Assembly (NCBI RefSeq): GCF_016086655.4
Contig: NC_052134.2
Span: 38,625,971-38,689,970 of the forward strand
Direction: 5' to 3'
Length of the DNA: 64,000 nucleotides
Origin: Lepeophtheirus salmonis
Lineage: Eukaryota; Arthropoda; Copepoda; Siphonostomatoida; Caligidae
Of this stretch, positions 48,061 to 59,400 are shown in pieces; position 1 is the first letter of the stretch, and every line of letters begins with the position of its first letter. The notes beneath the pieces are model-generated. The model was given only the letters and a program-made list of their open reading frames with translations. It did no database searches and had not been told where the DNA came from. The translations under genes and the position numbers were made by a program.

Positions 48061-49800
48061 TACATTAATTTTATTGAACATTTTTAAATCCATTTACAAC
48101 AAAAAGATAGGCGAGAATTCTTCTTTTAGAGCGAGATGTTAACACACACACGGCTTATTAAATAATGAACAAAAAAGAGCACTCGCTCAACCGTTTTTCC
48201 TTTTCTAATTGCTAAAATTAGTTTTTCCTTTACATATATCCTTTCTTTTGCTTTTGATATGTTTATCGACCTATCAAAATGAAAAAAATAAAAGTAATGA
48301 ATATTGTTTATTTCAAACTGGTGACAAAAAAGATGCAATCACATTGTTACACTATACATTCATTGTTTGACAAAATACGTCGTGTTACACCATCCCCCCT
48401 CGTAGTCACGGACTTGCTTGCAACTTGGTTTTCCCATGAAGCTGTCCTTCAGTAAGATCCTGGGAAACTAATTTTTAAATTATGAGCATATTAAATAATA
48501 AATGCTGTGAAATTTATGTGATTTAATTTATATGTTACGAATAAAACATAGGTCTTATGCTAGTTCTGAACGACCCAAAATTAATTCAAATCATATTTTT
48601 TCCTACTTTATAATACGAAGTTATAATTAAATATTCGTTTGTTGGTTTGTTACTTATAGATTGATGCTTCGTTGAGCATAACTTTTTTTAGATGCTCATT
48701 ATTTTCACAGTAGCATAAGGTGACCAATCTCCCTTTTTTTTCCATGACAGGCCCTATTTTTACAACTGGTCTAAAGTGTCCAGGGACTTTTCTTATTAAT
48801 TTATGAAATACACAATTTTTATTGGACATTTAATTTTCAAAATATTAAGATCCCTAAAATGTACCGAACCTAGTTTACTCTTTATTCAGGAATCAAAATA
48901 TGGTCATCATAATGTAGCATAAATCGTTAAAAACTTTATCCCAAGTAAATTTTTAATAGTATCTAGATATGAATTCAACTTTTCATTTTGATGCATAACA
49001 TAAAAGATGCTGTTATTAGGACATTATTAAATGCGAGATTTCCCAATAAATATTTTTTAACTCTGGAATTTCTTGTAGAAGTAAAACTTTGAGAAATCTC
49101 AGGATACAAATCCTACACCAATCCAAATATACACTAAATTATAATCCCTCAGTACTTTCATAGCCTGTAATTGTGCACTCTTATTACTTGTAAATTAATT
49201 ATAAGCCATAGCTTATGCCTGTATACACTATCAATAGCTAAATATGTAAGTAATTAAGTATCTCGTCCTATAGACCTGTTGAATTTTGATCTGGAAACAG
49301 AGTAAATTTTAGTATGAGCAGAATACGGTGCAAGATCAATGTGCTGGGTCCTTTCCTTTCTTTCCATCTTTAAATTTTTGAAAGAAATTTAGATTCTGTT
49401 TTTTTTTTACAAATAATTTCTCCAATTTTCTTATAAATAAAATGCAGTCATTTAAAATCTTATTTTCCATTGGTTTTTTTATTAAATATTTTTTCGTTTT
49501 TTCCTAATGACATTTTTATAAATATTATTTTCTCAAACAGCTTTTTTTAAATAAATAATCGTATTTACTCCTATATTTTTATCGAATGACTTTTTTTGGA
49601 AAATGATATTTTTTTTATCGCCTTTAAAAAAAAATCTTCTTAGTATATGTATATCATAGAGCGACGAGGTTTTTATTCAAGAGGAAGTTATAGCCTCGAG
49701 AGGGTTTCAGCTGTTGTTGGGGTATTTATGCTATAATCGTCTATAATTTTATTTTATTTTCTCTTTCTTTTTCTCGATTTTCTAAGAATATGTATGCATA
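48061..49800. other. AT-rich spacer, no gene seen
   Basis: No gene supported. The minus frame at 48126-48338 has no family signature. Confidence 0.5.
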
Positions 49801-50014
49801 TTCAAGGTTAATAGAAATACAAGGTTAATTCATCATGTAATCAGGCTAGCTAGAATTTTCTATATGATGTATTGTTGGTGGGCAAAACAGACCCATTTGG
49901 ATAAAACACGCAACCAATCATATTCTATGACGTCACTATTAAAAAGCTTGGTGGAAGTCAAACATCAGTCGTACAAGCGTTATGGTATAACTTTGTATTT
50001 TTATCAACCTTGAG
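49801..50014 (-). mobile_element. TA-MITE family F, copy 2 (complete, single internal unit)
   Basis: Flanked by TA on both sides (49799-49800 and 50015-50016). The left end TTCAAGGTTAATAGAAATAC pairs with the right end GTATTTTTATCAACCTTGAG. At 214 bp it carries only one copy of the ~98-bp internal unit (one TGACGTCA, about 49928), while copies 1 and 3 carry two. TA duplication and ~22-bp terminal repeats suggest mobilisation by a Tc1/mariner enzyme. Confidence 0.85.
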
Positions 50015-50193
50015 TATAATGCTGCTGGACACAGGAATGTATTCGTAATTGGGAAAAGGGGAAGGGCAAATTAATTAATGGATTCGACATCATGGGAGGA
50101 TTTGGTTACAAAGGGCCCACCCCCTTGTTTACTGTTGTACTTTTTCACAATTTAAAAAAAACTTTTTTTTAACAAATGTAAAATTCATGTAAT

Positions 50194-50245
50194 CTTAAGC
50201 GACACCAGCGCCCTGAAGCAATCTATACTTACATATCTATGGTGA
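50194..50245 (+). repeat. Dispersed repeat family G, copy 1
   Basis: AATCTTAAGCGACACCAGCG followed by CCCTGAAGCAATCTATACTTA also occurs at 61522-61575 with few differences. Confidence 0.7.
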
Positions 50246-52198
50246 ATAACACATGAGCTGAAAAATCCCTAGCTTCATTTCAGTAAGTACCAACCTACAA
50301 AATAAGCTGTACAAATTTCAGCCCAATCTATTATTTTGTTTGAGAGTTATTGTGCTAAGTTTGACATTACTTTTATTATTTCCAAAACAATAGATTTAAA
50401 AAAAAAAAGTCTTAATTTTACAATGTTTCTTGATTGGAAAAAATACCATTAAAAAAATAGTATAATGGAGACTCCGCTTCATAAAGCGAATAAAAAAATT
50501 GTATAAATAAAATAATTTAAAAAAAGTCCATTTTGAACGGAAAAAAAGTGTCTTATTTATAACCTTATGTGTTTTATAATTACATTTACATCCGTCCACT
50601 AAAATCCGTTATCTCTTGTGTATATGGGATTCTGAGAAAATTCAACTGAATGCAACCAAATATATATTATATTTTCTTAAAGAAGAGGGCGCATGTATTT
50701 ATTTATTTCTTAATGAGAGAGCTTCCATTTTTTTTTTTTTGGGAGCTTGATTTTTGGATTTGTTTTTTAAATCCAAAAATTATTTTCCTTTAAACAATTT
50801 CAAAAATTGAATTTTTAAAAAAAAAAATTTAAATTAAAAATTTCGAATATGAATTTTTTGGCAAAAAAAAATTGAAAAATTAAATTTTTCTGAAATTTAT
50901 TTCAAAAAGTTACAACTGCTCACAAAAGCAAAAATTATTAAATTTGGAGTGGGGGCTACCGCTCTCCAGCCCACCCCATGCAGACGCCCTTGAATGATGA
51001 CACTTCTTCAAACATTAAATACTATGTATATGATCCTAAATAGCGGTAAATACCATTTAATACTATTTAGTACATAGCGAGGTGAGGATTCACTACTATT
51101 ATCATAATTATATTCTGTTATTTAAAAAAAATTATTCGTTAAAACGTATTTAGAATGTACATACATATCTCACATTTCACTTTCCATTGTTACGTTGTTT
51201 TAATTAATGTTGAATATATGTACATACATACACAAGCACAATTTCGTTTTCTTTCAAGACATGTGTATATGTACATTGTATATAATATAAAATACTATAT
51301 TTCCTGTACCTATGTAAGCACAAAATAAATATGTAGGATATGTCGGTTTGTTTGTATATAAAAAGATTTCTCTCTTTAGGACAAAAGATATAATGGACAT
51401 ACGACATAATTCACAAATAACATGTATCAACAACAATGTTATTAGGATATAAATATTATTATTTTTAGACAATCAAGTTTTTGTTATGAATTAAAATGTA
51501 TATGAATTGCTGAGTCATTAGTAAAGTCAAAATAGGGATTTAAAAAAATAATTACATTCTATTTTACTATTTATATATTATAATTTATACAAAATACCAA
51601 GGGGGCAGATGCAGGATTATATTTGAGGGGGCTTGGTTTTTGTAATATTTTTAAAAAGAATCGTTAATTTGAAAAATTAGATTCTATGAAAAAAATTTCA
51701 AAAATTAATTTTTTTTTCTAAATTTCAAAAATTAAATTTTTTCGAAAAAAAATTCAAAAATCCAAAGTAATTCCCAAAAAATTACATTTGAAAGAAAATA
51801 TATATATTTTTGAAAAATAACTCGAAAAAACTCGACTTGACAGTAGTTTGCTAGTTTAGAATAAAGGACTCAAGGGATTCCCTGAGTCCTTTAGTTTATA
51901 TGACATTATCGCTTCTAAACTACAGATTTAATATTAAATTTGCTGTCCTATTTAAAAAAAATAATGTTATGAAAATGTTCTGCCCAAAAGGAGGGTTAAG
52001 GGACGTACCCTCCAGATGACCCAGTTGCCAGGCTGTCACTAGTTATGCTATGTTACATAATATACATATAACCAATAATATCTTAACAACTTTTTGTTGC
52101 TTTAGTATTCATTGATATAACATAAGATCTCCCTACATTATTAAATTATCACTTATCAACTAATCTATGTGGAGGAGATCTTGCAATATAATCTAATT
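50246..52198. other. Spacer with AT-rich palindromic repeats
   Basis: At 50730-50995 and 51601-51840, long runs of A/T words around AAATTTTTC/GAAAAATTT are bounded by a GC-rich edge (GTGGGGGCTACC...GCAGACGCCCTTG; GGGGGCAGATGCAGGATTA). These look like two members of one low-complexity family. At 51857-51893 GGACTCAAGGGATTCCC / TGAGTCC forms a short hairpin. The frames at 50396-50599 and 51204-51472 are chance frames. Confidence 0.5.
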
Positions 52199-52330
52199 GT
52201 ACTTAAGTATTTTATTTCTTTATTAAAGGGGTTTCATGCATAGAGATAAAACAGTTCTGAATGAAAAATTCAAAAAACATAGTTAGCAACATGATGAATC
52301 ACCATTATCAATGATGAAGTGAACTGTCGT
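52199..52330 (+). repeat. Local duplication pair, left copy
   Basis: TACTTAAGTAT, TTTATTAAAG, CATGCATAGAG and AAACAG(T/C)TCTGAAT(G/A)AA occur in the same order at 52805-52940, 606 bp downstream. Confidence 0.75.
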
Positions 52331-52804
52331 TATCGTACGTGTGTCGTTTATCTCAAGAGCTTATCAGGTGTTATAAATATTTTCAACTAATTCCCACAAT
52401 AGGACCCTCTAAAAATGATTCTGATATTAACTTATGTGTACGTTGTGGCTTAACGGTCCACTTCAATATAATTAAATGAGAGAACTGATATATTTTTATG
52501 ACAGATGTCAGTGTCGTCAGCCAAGATTATTTAACAGTAAAAATAAATCTCACACATTCAATATGATTATTTTTCTTAGTTTCTTTAAATTCTCAGCTTC
52601 GTACTAATTATATGGATTACTACAATCAAGAATAAATCTGATTTGTTTTTAAAATTTCAATTACAGTTAAAACAGCCACTCATAAATGAAATATTGATAA
52701 ATATGGAGCATTTCCTTATATTCCATATTCAAGGACTAAATTGGTTTGGAATTGAAAGAAACATTCCATGTTACATAGATTAATAGCGTTTAATAAATAT
52801 GTTT

Positions 52805-52940
52805 TTACTTAAGTATCTTGTCTAGCTATTTTATTCCTTTATTAAAGAGTTTTTATGCATAGAGGTAAAACAGCTCTGAATAAACAATACATAAACATAG
52901 TTTGCAACATCTTTAATTATCATCATTATGAATTATTGAG
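52805..52940 (+). repeat. Local duplication pair, right copy
   Basis: Second copy of 52199-52330. Confidence 0.75.
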
Positions 52941-53234
52941 TAGAGGACAATACTGTGTTATATTTTGATCTAGCAACTAACAACATGGCTATTGCAACTA
53001 ACATAGCCATAATAATTGTGAGGCTTTAATTTAGACTATAATTTTATATTTCTTCGTCAAAGTTGAATAATGAGAAACAAAAATAAATATATATACCTAG
53101 AAACTTATTCTATACATTTGGAAATTTATTCTGACTTTACAATTTATTTAGTTGAAGAATGAGTACTTTCAATATTATTATAATTCTTTTCGCTTTTCAT
53201 TTATTTTTCGAATTCCCTTCGTTTATTTTCCTGA

Positions 53235-53410
53235 TCCATTATTTTTGTCGGTTCTCTTCATTTTCGTTACTTGATCCATTACTTCGTTGGTCCTCTTCAT
53301 TTTCGTTACTTGATCCATTACTTCGTCGGTCCTCTTCATTTTTGTTACTTGATCCATTGCTTCGTCGATCCTCTTCATTTTTGTTACTTAATCCATTACT
53401 TGGGTCATTT
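53235..53410 (-). repeat. 39-bp coding tandem repeat in the transporter tail
   Basis: Three clear 39-bp units (53275-53313, 53314-53352, 53353-53391) plus a diverged unit on each side. Each encodes a 13-residue unit like NEEDRRSNGSSNK/E. The unit length is a multiple of three, so copy-number change would keep the frame. The antisense frame at 53159-53422 is its shadow. Confidence 0.92.
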
Positions 53411-56400
53411 TCGTTATTTTGACTTCCTTCGTTTTTTCTAAATACTTCATTACTTCGTCGGTCTTCTTCATCTTCCTTAAATCCCTCATTATTTTGATCC
53501 CTTTCATTATCATCACCCTCTTCTACTCCAACAATGGACACTTCATCTTCTGCATTGTCATTTTTCAAACATAACTTTCGTATTAAAGGCATGATGATAA
53601 TGTCATTATATAGCGACATTCCGGAGAGTAGAACAATAAAACCGAAGACCTGAAAAAGGTGAAAGTATGAGCTGAGACATTAGAAGAATATTTCCTTACA
53701 AATACAATACACACATAGAAAAAAGGAAATAACTAAGTAATAACCTTGATTCTATTAAAAGTACCTAATCACAATAATAATTCAACAAAAATAGTACTCT
53801 AAAGTTTTTTTTTTTTTAATGGAACATTTTATTTTTCCTTTAATGAGGAGTTAAACAATCAAAGGTTATAGCAGTCACATGATCGACTATATAAAGCATT
53901 TCAAGAAAATATGATGTAAGAAATTCAGTATGACTAAATGAAATTTCTTTCATCATAGCAATATTGTAATTAATAATTAATAGCGTTTGAATGGAATACA
54001 TACATGAGAAGGAAAGAAAGTACATTCTATACTTCCATATAGAGTTCCATGCGATGCTTTATTTTGAATAATAATTACACTGTTATAAAGTGTTTAGTCA
54101 TGGTAAAATGAACATTATTATATAATAGTACAACCTGTGGGTTGAATGATTTAAGTAAACCTATGGTCCATACCGCATATGGAAGCAAAGCTGTAGATAT
54201 AATTAAATATTTTAAATCATTAGAATATCAAATTCATTAGTTTATGTGCGCTCCGTCAACACAAAAGAAAGGTAGAATAATCTTTATCAAAATTGAGTCT
54301 GGATTAAATTTGTATTTTTTGACAAATTATGATCCATTTCTATCAACAAATTATGATCCATTTCTATCAACAAATTATGATCCATTTCTATCAACAAATT
54401 ATGATCCATTTCTATCAACAAATTATTTTGATCAATCCTTTGGAGGGGCCGCAATTTCCACTTAAAGTAGCACCGTTCATCGTCACAATGTCAGAATTAG
54501 AAAAGAATAGCTTATATTTGTAGGACCATATCGGGCCTGATTAATTTTCAAGGATCAAATAAAGCTTCTAAACTAAAGTATGTTAAATTTTGAATACAAA
54601 TCCCATAATTGACAGAAATATGTCTATGAAATACTAGACAGTATGTATTCATATATGACAAGAAAATTAATTGGACATTTTTTCCTTTCACAATTTTTGT
54701 TGAATATTATTTTGTGCTAACTCACGTCGCGTATGTATATTAGGAAACTATGTACTAAAAATAAGATTATCCCATTAATCTATATTTATACGAAATTAGT
54801 ATTAAGTATTTTTTTGCACAGTGCTACTTCAGAGAAAAAATGGGCACCTCACATATTTAGAGTCCTTACCAGTAAAGAACCTTTTAATATCATCAAAGAA
54901 AAGTGACACTTTGACTAAATAAAATAGCCAAAGCTCTTCAAATAATTTGATTTTGATAGTTACTTTCTATTATTTACCTGTAGAATGTGAAAGGACTGCC
55001 ATAGAAGAGCCAGACTCACTAACCAAATTACTAAAGTTCTGACAGAGTCTAAAACCATTCGTGTTGTTGCACTCAATTCTTTTGTAACAGATATTCCGGC
55101 AAAGTTGAAGAAAGCAATAGAAATGATTGTACCACAGATGGAGAGAAGAAGGAAATCTAAGAAAGACAAGTTATCATTTAGGAATAGTGTAATTTGAGTT
55201 TTTTTTCCTACTTTCGTTGAAGATTTGAACCAGTCCATCCCATGAATTTTCAATCACATAGGGGGGAACAGGAGAATGACCCCATAGGCGACTATCCGTT
55301 CCAATGAATGCCATGGGAATAAGGAGAATAGAAAGGACAATAAATCCAAAAAAACCTTCCCATCCTACTGCCATCAGAGCTGGTACATTATACTTACCCA
55401 AATACTTTTCTTCATAAACCATTTGACTCGCAACAATGATCTGTTTAATTAATATAATAGGTAGGTACATTGTACAATACAAGTCCCTCCATGTGATAAT
55501 TTAAGTCAACTTACTTGTGCAGCAATAATGAGTGCATCTCCAAGGATCTCATTTGATGATCCACCTCCGTCATTACTGTCCCCGTCGCAATAAGGTATAA
55601 GGTAGGCAGCATCATCCGTAACTGTATGGACTTCGTCACCTTTATCAATGCAGTTCTAAAAAGAAAAGTTAACCAGCATACAATCCACTACATATTATTT
55701 GTGAAAAAAAAAATAATAATAACTAAGACATACCTTGACATTTGTAGGATTTAAAAGATCTGCCACAGCTACAAGCACCAAGCCTACACAAACAACAACC
55801 ATTCCCAACCACTGAAACCATCTTAGTTTTTTCTTAAGAAAGATCATGGATGCAATCCCAGTAAAAATAATAACAGCTCCTCTTAACATTTGAAAGGAGG
55901 AAGCACTTGTGAGTGTTAATCCTACATACATAATGGATGTAGCTGACATGTCGAGCATGGCTGGAATAAAAAATATCCATGCTTGTCTCCAAGTGAACTC
56001 TAACTTATCAGATGAAGGCGCCTCTTCTCTGGCTTTGTTCTGTAAAGCATTGAGAAAATTATATACATATTTTATTAATATTGCTCTTGTTAAAACAAAA
56101 TAATTTTATTGAACATACAATTCAGTGCCGTACTCACGGATTTGTTATAGGCGAACCTGATTTGAGTAACTATGGATGACTCATCTTTAATAAGGCAGAT
56201 AAAAATTTATTCGGGTCTGACTCCCTTAACCCTGGGTGATTACGGCACTGCATCTGGAACATCATTTTGAGGAGTCTTGTTTTGACAAACATATTTTTGA
56301 ATCAAAATACAAAGTTTAAAAAAAAACCTAACTTCCTATTTGTTTAAGCCTTATCTATAAAAATTCAATGAACGAACTTTGTGCTAAAAATGATATTGAC

Positions 56401-59400
56401 ACAATTATTATTTGATTTAGATAGCAGTATCTTATTTGATGATGTCATATTAATTCAATGAATTATTTTCTCATTTAAAAAAAAAAACTCTTTTCAGATT
56501 AAAGTTATTCAGAAAATTTTAAATGGCTGCTTCTTCCATTGGACTGGGATTTATAAGTGAAGGGAATATGTATGCACATAGTGCAATCGTTGTCACAATG
56601 TACATGTCAATAGTTATACTGGCTTCATAATCAGAAAAGTATATTAAAAACAGTTACATAATAATAAAAAATATGGATGACTCAATTCAAAGCAACTATG
56701 TTGATAGATTGAACCGAAATATTCAGAAATTGTTTATACTGCATGTTCGCTACTCTCTTCAAACATCATTGGACATAAATATTTAGTATATGAATATCGA
56801 AGTAATCATTATAATTCATTGATTACTTTACTTGCATTTTCATTTCTTTTTATCTATACCTACATACATAGTATCGATGTGCAGGTTGGCTTTTTTTAGT
56901 GCTGTGTTGGTAAATATTATTCGATCAGTCCAGTCTTAGGATCGATCCTATCAGTCCTTAGGACTGTGAACTGCGTGAAAAATGCATTTAATTCATAGTC
57001 ATGTGGATGGATCTTTCGTACGAATGATTCAGATATATTTATCCGCATCCACCTATCCTTTCCGTTCTTAGGAATTCATATTTTTCCATTTGAATATCCA
57101 ATACGTCTTCTGATTCTCTCTTCAAGTTCATGTTAAAGGAATCTCGCCTCTTAGTCTTTGTGACTTACACGGAGGATATCATCTTATTTAATGGAAGAAT
57201 CCTGCATTGCGCAAATGCACTTCACATCAAGGTCTATGATAGTGACTTCTGAGCTCGTGAATCAGTGCCTTTATGCTCAAGAATACATAAATTCTTCCAG
57301 ATCTTATTCGAGATCATCATATACTTCTGGATATAAAACTATGGAGCCTCATAAAACGACAGAATAATCGGCTGAAATATCCAGTGAGGAACATGAATAG
57401 TTCTTTCTTACTATTTCATTGATAAATAATCTTTCAGTTGTTTGTCCTGCATAATGCAGAAATGTAAGGTATATATGGATAATTATATAAACTAAACACT
57501 TTAAGCCTGACTCCTGATTAGTAATTTTTTATTACTTGTGAGTCCTTTTTGTGATCAAAAAACAAGCGGAAGATTTTTTTAGACTTTAAAAATAATGTAC
57601 CTCTCTTTTCTTGATAGTTTTGTCTACAAAGATTATTCTATTCTGCTATTGCTTATAAATGGTTATTGGGAACTATTAAGTGATTATGTGTTAAAAATGG
57701 TAGTGATTTCTTAACTTTTATTGGAAAATTTGAACGTCGCTGAAATTTCCAAACTTATTAACTCAGGAATTCTATTTTAAGCAGCTAAATTGCTTGTTAG
57801 CTTATTAGAATATTACTCTCTCGAAAATCTGAGATCTTTACAAAAATAAATAAATTACTATGTGTGTGCCATAAGAGCTAATTATAAGTTGTTTGATTGA
57901 AGACAATATTTAAAATGTATCAAAATTATATTACGATTATTTGACTCATTCAGTTTTATTTTGGACTAGCAAATGCTATTTCATTATTGATATTCTTGTC
58001 GGGCGAATAGAAACTTCAAAATCATTCCTTTTATTAGTTAAATAACTAGTATTGATTTGTATTACTAACAATTCCATGCTATATAAAAGTGGGGATGCTA
58101 TAGAAAACTTAATTTCCCTAGTATTATTAGAGAGAAGAGTCAAAATCACAAGGCAAAAAAGGCTTATTCAAGGCATCATATTCAGTTGTTAGTAAGATAA
58201 TTACATTGAACTCTATTTTTATTATATTCAAGATAAATGACAAATTAAGATCTTATTGTTAGTCTATGTTTTTCAAATGAGCATTTCATATTTAGTGCTT
58301 AATATTCACTTATTCTGAATATATTATTGATTTCTTCGCTATATTATATTTATTTGAAAATCTGAACTATTTTTTATTTATTCAAAACAACTTTTAATCT
58401 ATTTTTTTCTTAAATTACTTTTAGTAGCGTAATCGTCCGAGGATTAAAAATTTACACTTAATAGAATTGTCTGATAAGAAAATAAAATACTATTATATGA
58501 CGTATTAACACAATTAGTTATATAAATTTGAATTTCCTCCTCAATTGACTCATCTGTGACGTCATCAAAATAGCCAGTACAATTATAAACAAAAGCAAAT
58601 AAATCTCTAATCGACACAACCTATATATAGTCACCTTGGAGTTACCTTCTTTAAGGACTAACAAGTGGGACTGAATTGGATTGGACCAGACTGGACTGCG
58701 GTCCTTGATACTAAATAAGGACGGAAACAATACTACCCGTGGATACCACATTTCTTTAATTCTTTAATCCGATCCGACCAACAACATTCAATCTAATTTG
58801 ACTTCTATAGGAAATTTGATAAAACCACATCATATTTCATTATTTCCTCTCCTATATTAATGAAGGAAAGTTTATTTGTGTGAATGGATACAAAAAGTCA
58901 TAGGTATATAGTGCTCCCATCTGTATATGATATACAAATGTCTAAAGAAAACTGCGTAGGCCTCCAGAAAAACATAAATTCTAAATTTAGCATAGAAAGG
59001 AAGTCAGTTAAGGAAGTTTTACTTGTTATAATGGGTTCGAAAAAGAAAAACAGAGTTTTGACGAGTTCCGAGTAACACTCAGCTTTTTATGCATACAAGT
59101 CGAGTTTTTGTGTCTTTATTTATTTATTTAATAAAACTTGAGTAAAAATTTACGAGTTTTTCACGTGGCACATCACTACTAATAATGATACAGGAATGTT
59201 TCTTTGCTGTCAAGAAAGATCCTGATAATTCTAATTCTCTTACTATAATGATAACGATGGAGCTGGAAATCGACTTTACTTTATAGTGCATATACTTATT
59301 ACACTATATAAGTTGGGTTAAGCAAGGTAAACCACAAAATTTCATTATAGCCACCCTATACTATTACTATTGGCTATTGTAACCTTTGTACTACTATTAT

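Noticed and set aside
53159..53422. Plus-strand frame rich in SSSFSLLDPLLRR repeats
   Set aside because: Antisense reading of the transporter's repeat-coding last exon.
54323..54426. CRISPR-like array
   Set aside because: Units are directly adjacent without spacers, and the genome is eukaryotic.
54244..54523. Two overlapping frames encoding repeated NYDPFLST or MIHFYQQI
   Set aside because: They exist only because the intronic 24-bp tandem repeat is divisible by three.
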